Origin: Diphasiastrum complanatum
Lineage: Eukaryota; Streptophyta; Lycopodiopsida; Lycopodiales; Lycopodiaceae
DNA length: 64,000 nucleotides
Assembly (NCBI GenBank): GCA_029204225.1
Contig: CM055095.1
Coordinates: 50,292,841 to 50,356,840, forward strand
Direction of reading: 5' to 3'
The position numbers were made by a program, and so were the translations under genes. Under the pieces are notes generated by a model. It saw only the letters and a program-made list of their open reading frames with translations. It ran no database searches and was not told the DNA's origin. Positions 1-14,749 of this stretch are shown piece after piece. Numbering within the stretch: position 1 is the first letter of the stretch; every line of letters begins with the position of its first letter.

Positions 1-2866
1 GATGTGGTACCTAAAGCACATCGTGAACCTGAAAATCACATGCCAGAATTAAAAGAGGTTTACGATGGCCGAGCTAGGACACAGCCAATGAATCTTGCTA
101 AACTAGGAGAACCAAAAAAAATTGTACAAGTTGGATCACAACTTAATCTTGAACAATATCAGGCACTCCGCATGTTACTTATTGAGTATCAGGATTGCTT
201 TGCATGGACTTATCAAGATCTAAAGGGTATTTCGACATTAGTGATTGAACATACCATATCTTTAGTACCTGATGCAGTTCCAAAGATTACAAAGTTCTAT
301 TGCTGTAATCCTAATGTTGTGGATCTGATAAAGAAAGAACTTCAGAGACTGCTTGATGCTAATTTCATTTATGAGATCGAGCATACTGAATGGATTTCAC
401 AGATTGTCATTGTTCCTAAGAAGAATGGGAAATTGAGAATCTGTTGAATCTCAAAGCGTTGAACAAAGTGACACGGAAGGATCACTTTTCGCTACCTTTT
501 ACTGAAAGCATTTTGGATCACCTTGCTGGAGCGGAAGCTTATAGTTTCTTGGATGGATTTAGTGGCTACAACCAGGTTAAGATTGCACCTGCAGATCGCC
601 ACAAAGCTGCTTTTGCAACAGAATGGGGCACCTATGCTTACAAAGTAATGTCGTTTGGACACCAACTCCATTCCAAAGAGTAATGCAATTTGCTTTTAAA
701 GATTATTTGCAAAAATTCCTTGAAATTTACTTGGATGACCTGGGAGTCCATAGTATAGATACAGACCACCTGGATCGATTGGAGAAAGTATTTTAAAGAT
801 GACACAAATATCATATTTCTCTAAATCCAGAAAAATGTCAGATATGGGTTTCCCACGGAGTTGTGCTTGGACATGTGATATCGAGACATGGTATTGCCAC
901 AAATTATTCTAAGATCAAGGTTATTGTGAAATTGCCACCGCCAACAACAATTTATGGATTTTATGTGTTTATGGTCATGCAAACTACTATTAAATTTTTA
1001 TTATTTTCTTTGCGGATTTAGCACAACCTATATACAAACTAACTATTGTTCCTATTTGGACAGTAGAGGCGTTAGAAGCCTTTGAAAAGTGAAAAAAAAG
1101 CATTAACTTCAGCACCAATAATGTGTTCTCCAGATTGGACGATAGAATTTCATGTTCATACGGATGCCTCATCAGTTTTGACGCAACAGGTGACTATAAG
1201 AAGGATTATCTTATAGGATTTGCAAGCAGACAGCTTACGGATCCGGGGAAGAATTATTCAACAACAGAATGTGAGGCGTTAGCCATGATTTTTTCTGTTC
1301 AAAAATTTCGTCACTACCTCATGGAAATGCACTTTGCATTTTATATGGATCACCAGCCGTTACTTTATTTGGTATACAAAACGTGCAATATTGGACGTAT
1401 TGCAAGATGGTTATTGTTATTAATTGAATTTGACCTTCAAATTGTGGTTCAAAAGGGAAGCAACATTATCTAGCCGATCACGTTTCACGAATTGAATCCG
1501 CACTAGTTAATACTGAAGTGGATGATGAACTGCCAGATGCTGCATTGTTCTATGTTGAAACAGTACTCGAACGGGCAGCGGATATTGTTGAGTACCTGAT
1601 GCTAGGACAACCGAATGGCTCCTTGACAAAAGTACATAAGAGACAATTGATTGATAAGGCTCAACCTTATCAATTAATTACAGGACAATTGTATCGTCGT
1701 GGATCAGACAATATTTTACAAAGATGTGTTTTACCGCATGAAGTACCAGATTTAATCATGTTTTCACATGATGGCATGGGTGGAGGACACTTCTCTACAG
1801 ATATTACTGTTCGAAAACTTTTACAATCAGGTTGTTGGTGGCCTACGCTTCATAAGGATATAGAAAATTTTATTCACATGTGATGTTTGCCAGCAAGCAC
1901 GGCGGCCCACTTGACAGAATTATGAACCCTTGCATCCGGTTTTATCGCAAGCACCGTTTGAAAAATGGGGACTGGATTATATTGGTCCTATTCATCCTGC
2001 CACACAAGGATCTCAGGCCCGATACATTATCGTAGCAACTGATTATATGACCAAGTGGGTTGAAGCCAAAGCTATCAAAGTTGCTAATGCGAAATCTACG
2101 GCCAAGTTTCTATATGAAAATATTATAATCCGATTTGGATGTCCGATCGAGATTGTCAGTGACTGGGGTACACACTTTGTTAATCAAACAATAAGTGTTT
2201 ACTGGAAGATTTTTTTGTTATACACAGATTTAGTACTCCCTACTATCCCAGAGGGAATGGCCAAGCTGAATCTTCCAATAAGATTCTCTGCACCATTATG
2301 ACAAAGACAGTTCAAGCAAGTCGGTTTGATTGGGAACATAAACTGTATGCAGTATTATGGGCATTCAGAACCGCTTACAAAAATAGTACAAATCAAACAC
2401 CTTTTCAACCGGTTTATGGTCAAGATGTTGTCATGCCGATTGAATTTTTAATCCCATCCTTACGCATAGCAGCAACGAAACGATTAAATGATGATAAGTC
2501 TTTACAACTTCGTCATGAAGCGTTGCACAAGTTATGTGAAACCTGATTGATGGTAGTTCATGCGTTAGCAGCAGAGAAAGCCCGCCACAAGGCATGGCAC
2601 GATCGTAGATTGCACAAAAAAGATCTGAAAGCAGGAGATCTTGCATTGATGCACAAAACCAAGCTGATCAAGGGCAAGTTCAAGTTTATCGGTGAAGGCC
2701 CATATAAAGTGAAGGAAATCTTGAATTATGGTGCAGTAATTCTTGAGCACTTGGATGGAAAACGATTTGATACTCCGGTGAATGAATCCCGTGAGGTCTA
2801 TGGTGAGATTTATCCTCAAGATAAACTTAAGCTGTTTCCTATGGCCTTAACAGGCACAGCATAAGA
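1..2866 (+). pseudogene. Athila/Tat-like Ty3/gypsy pol relic (RT-RNase H-integrase)
   Basis: Pol polyprotein of an LTR retrotransposon, broken by several frameshifts and stops. In order: pre-RT linker (1-180); reverse transcriptase (about 180-980) with the FLDGFSGYNQV block and an intact YLDD catalytic motif near 730; RNase H (1120-1475), where DHQPLLYL is visible; integrase zinc-binding part (1790-1915, GGGHFSTD...CWWPTLHKDI then CDVCQQARRPT); integrase core (1930-2550) with GLDYIGP and VSDWGTHF and, after a frameshift, the QAES block carrying the catalytic Glu; and an integrase C-terminus ending MALTGTA at 2864. The C-terminal tail resembles Athila/Tat rather than chromoviruses, and no chromodomain is seen. 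Its start lies outside the window. A stop at 444-446 and a shift at 2300 show it is dead. Sequence 1-180 is repeated at 9943-10120. Confidence 0.9.
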
Positions 2867-4100
2867 TTGGTACTATAACCAAGATGAAACTGAGCATACA
2901 AATTGGGAGGTTGTTAAACGAGCCCTTATCACACGGTTCAAACCGCGGGAAGTTTATGGAAGACCCTTTCCTACTTTTAAGTAAAATTTAAATGGGAAAG
3001 AGGGAAATGGTTCGAGACTACATCGAAAGGGTGATACGTCTTAGATCTGAATGCGAACCTGAGCTGATTAATGAAAATGCCATGATTATGTGATTTTTGT
3101 CAGGACTACCTAAACGGATCAGACTTGATTTGAAACGCCATAATGAGTACACACTTTTGCAAAATGCTATGGACGATGCAATTCGGGAGGAGAATGAAGA
3201 TTCAGATGATGAGCCGAATGTCAGTATGTTGTCTTATACAGCAGGGCAGACTACTACGACATCCACCACTATTGCATCAATGAAAGCCAATGCTACTGCA
3301 GAAATGATGCTCAATGAGTTCGAGAAACTTGGAAAGACCCAGCAGAAACAGATGGAAAAGTTGCAGTTGTAATTTGATGAGAAGATCAAAGCATTGGAAA
3401 ATTTCCACGGAGAAGCGAACAAGGAACCTGAGAAGTTTGCAAAAACTTTTCCTACCAGGGAAAATATCTGGTGTTCTATTTGTACATGAAATCACACAAT
3501 GAACGAGTGTCCTCAATTGAAAAACGAATGGAAATCAGTGTTTGCCATCTATGTAATTCACTTGACCATGAGACTGCTTTTTGCAACTTCAACCCTCCGA
3601 TAATTCAGCAACGGTATGCCCAGATGGGATATCAAGATCCACAGTATGGAGGAAATCCAGCAGCAAGACTGCGACAATCTACTCTTGGATACCCTGAACG
3701 TCTAGCTTTGCCTGCCCCACCAAAACACTCCGCTCCTCCTGCCAATTTGATGGAACCAGAACCTTATGGAAGTGCTGAGCAATGGAGCTATGGCAATGAT
3801 CAGGAAGGTGGATCTTCATAACAGTATGCCATTTATGTTGCCACTCAACAACAGGCCTCGAGAAATTGGACCAGAGCACCACTTGGATGCTTTGCATGTG
3901 GAGAAAATCACAGAGTTGCAGAATGCCCAAATAAAGAAAAATTTGTACCATTCTATCGTGATTGTGGATATGGGCATTGCAATAAAGATTGTCCAGCAAG
4001 ACCGAAGCCACCACCAACTACAGCACTTGTAAATTTCATAACCATCAAGCAAGGATCAATAGCTCAGAATAAACCAAGTGCACCCTTGATGGTGGTCACC
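2867..4100 (+). pseudogene. Athila/Tat-like gag relic, 5' half (to insertion point)
   Basis: Retrotransposon gag starting abruptly in mid-domain (DWYYNQ...NWEVVKRALITRF) three bases after the pol stop codon, with no LTR between. It continues in shifted frames through VRDYIERV..LRSECEPELIN to a linker rich in Asp/Glu and Thr. Nucleocapsid zinc knuckles follow: CHLCNSLDHETAFC at about 3543-3585 and CFACGENHRVAEC at about 3890-3930, then a third Cys-rich patch (CGYGHCNKDC). The end is cut at 4100 by the LTR element 4101-8863, and the same frame resumes at 8869. The same gag family occurs on the minus strand at 32640-33250. Frameshifts near 2985 and 3475 make it non-functional. Confidence 0.85.
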
Positions 4101-5317
4101 TGTTGTAAAGCTATCTTCATAAGCTTTACTTCCGACGCCATTGGCGCCAGCATTGTCTCCGGCACCAGTAGCGCCCCTACTGCTCCCGGCGCCACTGTGA
4201 CCAGAATCCAGCCGGCGTCAAGTTCCTATGGCTGAAAATCTTTGGTCAGTTCTAGCGAAGTCCAGAGAGCTCAGATCGATGTGCAATCACCTCACACGAT
4301 CTAGGCATGATTAAAGGAAGCCTGGGGATCAATAGAATCTAGAGAGAGAAAATGACTTTCTAGAAAGAGAACACTCTAGAGAGAGAAAAATGTGCTTTAC
4401 CAGCTTGGGTAGAGTGCTTGGTATGAGGGGGGGTGCCGAATCCCACCAATACTATAGGGGAGTGCGGGTTGCGACTCAGGACGAGCTCCAACCAAGTCTC
4501 AGCCTCCCTTGCTGGAATGTTGTCATGGCTCTCGCCTTGGCATGCTAGCGCCCCGGAGACTAGGGTCGGTCACACACTTGAAATGTAACCATCTTAGATT
4601 TATCAATAAAGTGGGATTTTTCTCAAACTGACTCTAATTACCTTCTGGGTTTCAGTGTTCGGTAAAAGCGCCAGTTGTAAGGTCGCTTCAAAATTTTTAA
4701 GTTGGCACATAGCTGAGGGTCGTATCCCGGGATGCCAGCAGTATGCCGTCGGGACCATTCGGTCTGTGGCGCCAGCGGTATGCTGTCGGGACCATTTGGT
4801 CCAGGAATTGGTTGTCTCCATATCTATCACGGCTTGTGGTTCTGAGTGTTCCTTGCATGAACATGAATGGGTTAAGCTCTTGGGGAAAGGGCTCTAACCT
4901 GTCGGCTGAGTTGGATGGCTTACTTGGGTGGAAGCTATCTGTTTATGGTTGTCCAGTCTGGCGTGGCGCCAGGTTGGCTTCCAGCGCTCGTGACGAAGCT
5001 TTCAATTGGTTAAGTCTGATGTAAGTCAGACCGCTTACTTGGAATGGATGTTACTCGTTTGTAACGAAGCTTCGAGTTGGTTAAGTTTGATGTATGTCGG
5101 GCGGCTTGCTTGGAGGGAAGTCACCCACATCGGGACCCCCGATCTGGCATGGCGCCAGGTTGGATCTCAATGTTGGTTTTCGGAACTTCAAGTTGGTTAA
5201 GTCTGATCGTAGTTGGCGAGTTGGCTGCTTGTATGTCAAGTGGGTTTGGATGGCAAGAGTTGAAGGCTGGGAAGCTAAGTCGTGGTTCCCGGCTCCCTTT
5301 GGGATGCCTGCGCTACA
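4101..5317 (+). repeat. 5' LTR of LARD-like element
   Basis: 1217-bp LTR, same length as its partner. AATAAA near 4606 may serve as a poly(A) signal. Three spaced imperfect copies of GTTGGTTAAGTYTGATS lie in the distal part (about 5005, 5077 and 5191), and a repeated CATGGCGCCAGGTTGG-type block occurs at about 4963 and 5148, suggesting internal amplification. Confidence 0.93.
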
Positions 5318-5319
5318 TG

Positions 5320-5332
5320 TGGTATCAGAGCC
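5320..5332 (+). other. Primer-binding site, initiator Met-tRNA
   Basis: TGGTATCAGAGCC begins two bases after the LTR end and is complementary to the 3' end of plant initiator methionine tRNA, the usual minus-strand primer for plant LTR elements. Confidence 0.9.
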
Positions 5333-5407
5333 GACTGGTCGGTCAGCTATGTGGATCTCACGGAAATGGCCACGATTTGGGGTTCATCAAGACAACTGTT
5401 GTGCAAA

Positions 5408-5792
5408 GTGCTGCCCACAGTGTAAGCACGGGTTTGCCACGGTCGGGGTGGTCGACAGAACGGGGGACTTGATGATTCAGGTGCTGCCCTTGAGGTGTAA
5501 GCACGGTCAGTTCTCGCGGTTCGGGCCTGGTGCTGTCTGCACGTAGGACAGATGAGGTAGTGTGCAGCCATTAGGTTGGTGTAAGCACAGTCTGTGCCTT
5601 GTGGGGTGCGGGGCGACATATTCGAACTGTACGGGTTAACCATTGATACAGAGATGTTGCTCGAATTCGGGTGTAAAGCATGGGTGGTTAGCTACCGGTG
5701 CGGGATAGTTGCCGATCATTTAGCTATAAGGGCTATCGACCAAAAAGTAGTGGGCATGACTGAGGCAATGTGCTGCTTAATGGTGAAAGCAC
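5408..5792 (+). repeat. Five spaced stem-loop-like repeats after the PBS
   Basis: Five imperfect copies of a motif beginning GTGCTGCC and ending GTGTAAGCAC lie at about 5408-5429, 5481-5504, 5562-5588, 5655-5680 and 5770-5792, 75-111 bp apart. The ends GTGCT and AGCAC are complementary in the best copies, so each could fold into a short hairpin. Lying just downstream of the PBS in an element with no genes, they could act as an RNA packaging or dimer signal. That role is inference only. Confidence 0.55.
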
Positions 5793-6714
5793 GGATAGTT
5801 GGAGGGGTGTCCTATGTGGGCTGATTCTGCGATCAATTTGTATGGGCGCGGCCAGGCAAAGGTCCGTTGGCAGGACCATCTCAAAGGGGGACCTTGTCTT
5901 TGTTACTTGTTAGTAAACCTGCCTGAGTGTCTTACTTGTATGTATTCGTGGTGAGTCTTAGTACTCGTGTTTTGCCTGCTTTGCATGATTGCTTGTGATA
6001 CAAGGAGCTGATGGCTCGAGAAGGAACCTTTCTTTTGAAGGCTGATACCATCAAACAAAGAGGACTACAGAATCTGTGGGGCGGATTTGCAGTTCAAGTA
6101 CTCGCACGTGAACGGCAACGAAATGACTCAATGTTTGCAAAGGATGGATGGCTAGCCTGTTTCTTGAGTTAGTTTCATTTGCGAAAACGCCCATCAGACG
6201 TAAGCAGGAAGTCAAAAGTTGGAAAGGGCAATTTCAGGGGAGATCTTCTATGGAGCAGTTGGTCTTCATTTTGGGATGGCCACCTTCGGAACTGAAACTC
6301 ACTGAGCATGGGTGATATCCACTATCAATTGGGTTTTTCCTCAAAGGGGAAAGACTAGGATCCTCTTCAGAGATTGGCAACAAGTTGGATTGAGCCATAA
6401 TCCTAGCAGATGGGAAGCGAAGTGTTGGAAAGGCTTTTTGTCTGAAGAACAATACTCTAAGTCCGATCAGCTGATTTTATAAGTGGAGGGAAACTATCAC
6501 ACACACTCTCTCTTGGGGCAAATTTTGAATGAAAGTTGATCAAAACAGGGGCAAATTCAAGGTGACCTAGCCATACTCACACGAGAAGACTGGCGAACTT
6601 TGGACCTAATAAGTTGACAAGTTTTTGTTGTGGAAAGAAAAGCTTGTTATAGGCTTTCTCTGGACCAGCAATGATGAGAAAACATATGAGTACGTTGGCT
6701 TGTGTTACGTATAA

Positions 6715-7070
6715 GGCAGCTGATCAATGAAGGAACTGTGAAAGTTGAGTCTTGCATGAGAGACTTGGTATTTCGAACGGACGCTAAGGGACAGTTCGCC
6801 TTGAGATCGGACTAGTGCAAACTCTTGGTGCATGTGTCTAATTCAAAGAGAGCTACTTGAAGCCAAGCTCGATGTACACTTCTTGTTTTGACTGTGAGGC
6901 AACTGACCAGTGATGGAATTGTGAAAGTCAAGTTTTGCGCAACGGACATGGTGCTTCAAACAAACGCGAAGAGATAGTTCGTATGCGGATCAAACTGGTG
7001 TGACCCTTTTGCTTTCCACGAGGTCAATGGTTACATTTGGGCTGATTAAAGAGCTACTTCAAGCTAAGTG
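6715..7070 (+). repeat. Diverged tandem duplication in LARD interior
   Basis: Two diverged copies of a segment of roughly 180 bp: 6715-6871 and 6897-7070. Each has a CTGAYCARTGA..GGAA start, a TGTGAAAGT core, an AGTTCG block and ends at GAGCTACTT.AAGC. Neither carries a credible reading frame. Confidence 0.6.
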
Positions 7071-7632
7071 AGAGTTGCGGAGTACTCAATCTTTGCCTAC
7101 CTTAAAGAGCCAAGATGAAAAAGTATCAAGATCAGGCTGGGACAAGGAGAGAAATCAAGGTGCATAAGCAACAAGACACGGAGTGGACCATAAAGTGGGC
7201 AATCAAACGATAAATCATTTGGCTCAGGGAGCCTTGATACCTGTGCGGAACTGATCAAATCTAGAGCTCAAGGAGCTCAACATAAAGTGCATCAAGGACA
7301 AATCAGGAGCTCAAAGGAGTTCCAAAGTCAAAAGTCAAAAGCGACAGGGGCGAGCATTTCAAAGAGAGGCCTCTGTCACCGGTTAATAAGGTCCTTGGGT
7401 TTTACGAAAGCGATATCAAATCTACGCTTTTCCTAGACAAAGAGATATTTTCAAGTTATGTAATTTTTCAGTACAAAGAGCTGAGCCTCCAACTTGTGGT
7501 GTGCCAGCTTCAATGTTAATAAAAAGTGGCCAGTAAATTGAGTACTGTGCCAAGTAGCTTAAATGTATAGTTATTTTAATTGGGAGACACCTTTACTTTA
7601 ATCTGACATCTGATGAGGACATCAGATTTTAT

Positions 7633-7646
7633 AAAGGTGGGGTGGA
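7633..7646 (+). other. Polypurine tract
   Basis: Purine-rich run AAAGGTGGGGTGGA directly before the right LTR, in the position needed for plus-strand priming. Confidence 0.75.
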
Positions 7647-8863
7647 TGTTGTAAAGCTATCTTCATAAGCATTACTTCCGGTGCCACTGGCGCCAACATT
7701 GTCCCCGGCGCCAGCAGCGCCCCTGCTGCTCCCGGCGCCACTGTGACCAGAATCCAGCCGGCGCCAAGTTCCTATGGCTGAAAATCTTTGATCGGTTCTA
7801 GCGAAGTCCAGAGAGCTCAGATCGATGTGCAATCACCTCACACGATCTAGACATGATTAAAGGAAACCTGGGGATCAATAAAATCTAGAGAGAGAAAATG
7901 ACTTTCTAGAAAGATAAAATTCTAGAGAGAGAAAAACGTGCTTTACCAGCTTGGGTCGATTGCTTGGTATGAGGGGGGGTGCCGAATCCCACCAATACTA
8001 TAGGGGAGTGCGGGTTGCGACTCAGGGCGAGCTCCAACCAAGTCTCAGCCTCCCTTGCTGGAATGTTGTCATGGCTCTCGCCTTGGCATGCTAGCGCCTC
8101 GGAGACTAGGGTCGGTCACACACTTGAAATGTAACCTTCTCAGATTTATCAATAAAGTGGGATTTTTCTCAAACTGACTCTGATTACCTTTTGGGTTTCA
8201 GTGTTCGGTAAAAGCGCCAGTTGTAAGGTCGCTTCAAAATTTTTAAGTTGGCACATAGCTGAGGGTCGTATTCCGGGACGTCAGCGGTATGTCGTCTGGA
8301 CCATTCGATCCGTGGCGCCAGTGGTATGCTGTTGGGACCATTTGGTCCAGGAACTACTTGTCTCCATATCTGTCGCGGCTTGTGGTTCTGAGTGTTCCTT
8401 GCATGAACGTGAATGGGTTAAGCTCTTGGGAGACGGGCTCTAACCTGTCGGCTGAGTTGGATGGCTTGCTTGGGTGGAAGTTACCTGTTTATGGCTGTCC
8501 AGTCTGGCGTGGTGCCAGGTTGGTTTCCAGCGCTCGTGACGAAGCTTTCAGTTGGTTAAGTTTGATGTAAGTCATACCGCTTGCTTGGAATGGATGTTAC
8601 TCGTTTGTAACGAGGCTTCGAGTTGGTTAAGTTTGATGTATGTCGGACGGCTTGCTTGGAGGGAAGTCACCCACATCGGGACCCCCGATCTGGCATGGCG
8701 CTAGGTTGGATCTCAATGTTGGTTTTCGGAACTTCAAGTTGGTTAAGTCTGATCATTGTTGGCGATTTGGCTGCTTGTATGTCAAGTGGGTTTGGATGGC
8801 AAGAGTTGAAAGCTGGGAAGATAAGTTGTGGTTCCCGGCTCCCTTTGGGATGCCTGCGCTACA
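7647..8863 (+). repeat. 3' LTR of LARD-like element
   Basis: 1217-bp partner of the LTR at 4101-5317 in the same orientation, followed at once by the TSD TCACC. Confidence 0.93.
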
Positions 8864-8868
8864 TCACC

Positions 8869-10120
8869 AGAGCACAAAAGCAAAAAGAACCAATAGTGGA
8901 TCCAGTGTCTGCTGATTCTATTCCATTGAACGAAACTCCAACAAGATCAGGAGTCTATCCAAATCTTAATGCAGAAAAACGAAGATATCAAGATATAAGA
9001 CAGTGGATTAAACATCTGCTATAAAGTTTTATTAAGACGTCCATGGTTACAAGTTGCGCAAGTGATTCATAACTGGGGTACCGGAAAAATCACTTTTGAA
9101 AATCGTGAACGTGCAGTTAAAGTTGATCCTACGACTTGGACTCTCAAATTAGTGGTTCAAAAAGCGGATGACGATTCATAAACAACATATCACACTTGTC
9201 ATCGACCAGAGAAAAAATTTTAGCTCACTACGATTCTCAAATGGATACTGTCAATTGGAATGGAGCTCTTGCAACAATTGATTGTACAGCAGGATATATG
9301 TGTCAACAAGATATTCAATCAGAGTTGAGCGAGATTTCCTTATTAGATCGAACTTTGGATACACCAATCACGTTTCCACTAAATGTGCTGAATGTAGCCT
9401 GGATATCAATGGAACCTATACCAGATCCAATTGAGGATGATCTCATACCAATGAGCCATGCCTTAACTTATGATGGCAATGCAGAACTTACGGATGAATA
9501 GATTCTACATCATATGGATCCGACCAGATTTGGAGTGCGTAATGTTCTTGATGAACCAACAATCAAACCGCCCAAAGCAGTTATATTGAAGGGAGGCAAG
9601 ATCACAGGTTCGATAACGAAGAAACAAGCTAAGCACCATTATAATACGGTCCTAAAATGGGAAAATCCCTTCAAAGGAAGTGCCACCTCTATAGGATAAA
9701 GGCAAAGGAAAAGTCAAGAATGATCCTTCAAGTTAGATTTCCAGAAGACATCATTATCTAGGAATTCTTCACCTATGAAGAAAGATTTATCATCCCGAAA
9801 GTCATCACCTCCACGATCAATTCTTGCTAAGAAGGCTAAACAAAGATTCAAGACAAGTCCTTTCGAAAAAGAACAGGCAAATGTAGTCCAGCATGATATG
9901 CCAGAGCATTTTAAACGTTATACACTGGATGAGGTGGTTATCATGTTACCTAAAGCACATCGTGAACCTGAAGAACACATGCCGGAATCTAAAGAGATTT
10001 ACGATGGTCTAGCTAGGACGTAGCCAATGAATCTTGCTGAACTAGGAGAACCGAAAAAGATTGTACAAGTGGGATCACAACTTACTCCTGAACAGTATCA
10101 AGCACTCCGTTTGTTACTCG
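8869..10120 (+). pseudogene. Athila/Tat-like relic, gag-pol linker to pre-RT segment
   Basis: Continuation of the relic left at 4100. In order: linker peptide (to about 9023, ...DIRQWIKHLL stop); a stretch with ILAHYDSQMDTVNWNGALA and acidic residues (9196-9501); a block starting MDPTRFGVRNVLDEPTIKPP (9514-9699); then the pre-RT segment 9775-10120 containing LPKAHREPEEHMPESKEIYD, which repeats the start of the window. Stops separate every piece. The relic ends abruptly near 10120, where a minus-strand CACTA fragment begins. No retropepsin motif was seen. Confidence 0.75.
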
Positions 10121-10480
10121 CATCCGACCACCCGTACTTAGTTTGAAAGTTCAAAAGTAATAAGCATCGCAACTTTGACACTTGTCCACCCTCGTACAAA
10201 GGAGTGGATGAGAATTCACTCATCGTCTCCACTTCCCTCATCAACGTGGGTTCGGGTGGGTTTGTGAAGAATGCATCCATCATGTCATCCATGTCGCCCT
10301 CATGATCATGCATTGTGAATGGCACATTCTCATGTATTGTGTCTCCTTGACACATATCTTCGTTCAAGTCCGCACGTGCACACGGGAAAAGTGGTGGCCT
10401 CTCGCACGTCTGAATCTTGTCGATTGCACGGCAACGTCTGGTTGACTTCTTCGATGGTCATGTGAATGTGAGTCATCATC
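10119..10480 (-). pseudogene. CACTA (En/Spm) TNP2-like transposase fragment
   Basis: Minus-strand frame reading ...MHDHEGDMDDMMDAFF... then STPLYEGGQVSKLRCLLLL and NFQTKYGWSD. The pattern PLYEG..SKL..LL.L.N...KYGWSD is characteristic of plant CACTA TNP2 transposases just before the catalytic domain. The frame ends at the junction with the gypsy relic at about 10120, so the catalytic part is missing. Upstream (higher coordinates) a T-rich tract ending TTTTTTTTGTGTAG at about 10482-10495 looks like a splice acceptor, so this may be one exon. Recognised from family memory. Confidence 0.6.
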
Positions 10481-11039
10481 CTACACAAAAAAAAGTGCAA
10501 CAACAGTCAAGTAGAACAATAGAAGACCACCAAATACATACAAGATAAATGTGCATTCAATAATTAGCAATGTTAAGTTTGCAAACATCAAGCACAGTGA
10601 AAGATAGATACATAAAACTCACCGAAGACTTTGACTTCGGGCTGCACAAATAATGACTCTATCTTGATCTATCCATACATGCAAACGTGTGATATATTAA
10701 TACGTCAATCTTGTTGCAATGCATACTTACATCATGTACATAGGCATGGTATTATCTGGTGAGCTAGGCCTCTGATCCAATCTGTGATGGTCCAGCTTCA
10801 TCATCTGAAGAAGAAGAATGTGAACTCGCCATTTGCATCGGTCCACCTTGTCAAGTAACAATGGATCACAAACAAAATTAGAGAGCAACATTTGATAACA
10901 GATTGAATACACATATACCAAATTAAGACTGTCGCTAAGCTTGACGTGCTTATCAGAAACCAGAATCATGTTATTGGTTTATTCATTGACATACACCACA
11001 TAACCCGAAAACATAATTTTATTAGGATGAGTGAGGTCT
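10481..11039 (-). other. Probable upstream part of CACTA gene, no clear gene
   Basis: No confident gene. On the minus strand there is a GTAAGT donor near 10731, a short splice-bounded block at about 10628-10651 (GTGCAG acceptor, GTGAGT donor) and an acceptor near 10482. These could be remains of upstream exons of the TNP2-like gene, but the frames contain stops. Confidence 0.3.
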
Positions 11040-11995
11040 GGTAATCGGCTTGGGTTTTAGAAAATAGAGCTTAGGGTTTAGGGTTTAGAATTTAGGGTAA
11101 GAGATATGTAATCAGATTTACGATTATAGGGCTGTAGGGCTCAGAGCTTAAGGTTTAGGATCTAGGGTTTAGAGTCCAAGATTCAAGGTTTATAGTTTAG
11201 GGATAAGAGTTTAGGATTTAGGGTCTAGGGTTTAGGGTTCAAAATTTAGGATCTAAGATTTTGGGTCTAGGATTGAGGGTGTAGGGTTTAGGGTTTAGGG
11301 TTTTAGAGTTTAGGTTTCAGAGTATAAAGTTTAGGATTTGATATTTAAAGTTAAGGTTCTAGAATTTAGGGTTTAGAATTTAAGATTTTGGGTTCATGGT
11401 TCAGAGTCTAGGGTTTAGGGTTCAAAATTCAGGGTTTAGGGTTGGGATTTAAGATTTTGGGTCCAGGACCCAAGGTTAAGATTTGGAGTTTAGGATTCAG
11501 GGTTTAGTGTTTAGAGTTTACGGTCTAGGGATTTAGGATCTAGGGTTTGGGATTTAGAAATCTAGGGAAGGGGCATCAAAATAACTCTCAAAAATCTGGG
11601 ACCCTCATATGCTTTAGGATCTAGAGTTTAGAGTCTAGGGTCTAGGGTCTAGGGTCTAGGATCTAGGGTCTAGGTTCTAGGGTTTAGGATTTGGGATTTA
11701 GAATTTTGGGTCTAGAGTCTAGTGTTTAGAATTTATGATTTTGGGTTAAGGGTGTAGTGTCTCAGATTTAAGGGTTTGGGTTAAGGGTCCAGGGTCCAGG
11801 TTTAGGGTTTGGAGTTTAGGGTTCAGAATTCAGGGTTTAGGATTTAGGATTTAGTATTTGATATTTTAAGTTCGGGGGTCCAAGGTCTAGAGTTTAGGGT
11901 TTAGGATTATAAATTTTGTGCTCAAGGTTTAGGAGGCTTTAGGGTCTAGGGTCTAGTATTTGCAGTTTAGGGATCTAGGGAAGGGGACCTCGGAA
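11040..11995 (+). repeat. Degenerate telomere-like (TTTAGGG) array
   Basis: About 950 bp built from TTTAGGG, TCTAGGG and TTTAGAA variants of the plant telomere heptamer on the plus strand, heavily mutated, with rare short perfect runs. Two places share a longer block: TCTAGGGAAGGGGCATC at about 11571 and TCTAGGGAAGGGGACCTC at about 11970, each followed by similar non-telomeric sequence (CTCAAAAA), implying a duplication with a period of about 400 bp. An interstitial array, not a chromosome end. Confidence 0.85.
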
Positions 11996-14745
<2,750 letters not shown>

Positions 14746-14749
14746 AGCA

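Larger units (their letters stand above)
4101..8863 (+). mobile_element. Non-autonomous LTR retrotransposon (LARD-like), complete, no coding capacity
   Basis: Complete LTR element without gag or pol. Two direct 1217-bp LTRs (4101-5317 and 7647-8863) start TGTTGTAAAG and end GCGCTACA. The target-site duplication TCACC is perfect (4096-4100 and 8864-8868). A primer-binding site follows the left LTR by two bases and a purine tract precedes the right LTR. The 2329-bp internal part has only short chance reading frames. It interrupts the gag-pol linker of the Athila-like relic; skipping the element plus one TSD copy keeps that frame open (...VVTRAQ...). By eye the LTRs differ at a few dozen scattered sites, so the insertion is not very recent. 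Strand is set by the PBS and PPT order. It fits the LARD class: long LTRs with a structured non-coding interior, moved in trans. Confidence 0.93.

Noticed and set aside
5077-5546. Overlapping frames in the LARD LTR and leader
   Set aside because: They cross the LTR end and primer site, differ between the two LTR copies, and match no element protein.
5408-5792. CRISPR-like array
   Set aside because: Motifs are imperfect, spacing varies from 75 to 111 bp, there are no cas genes and the DNA is plant nuclear.
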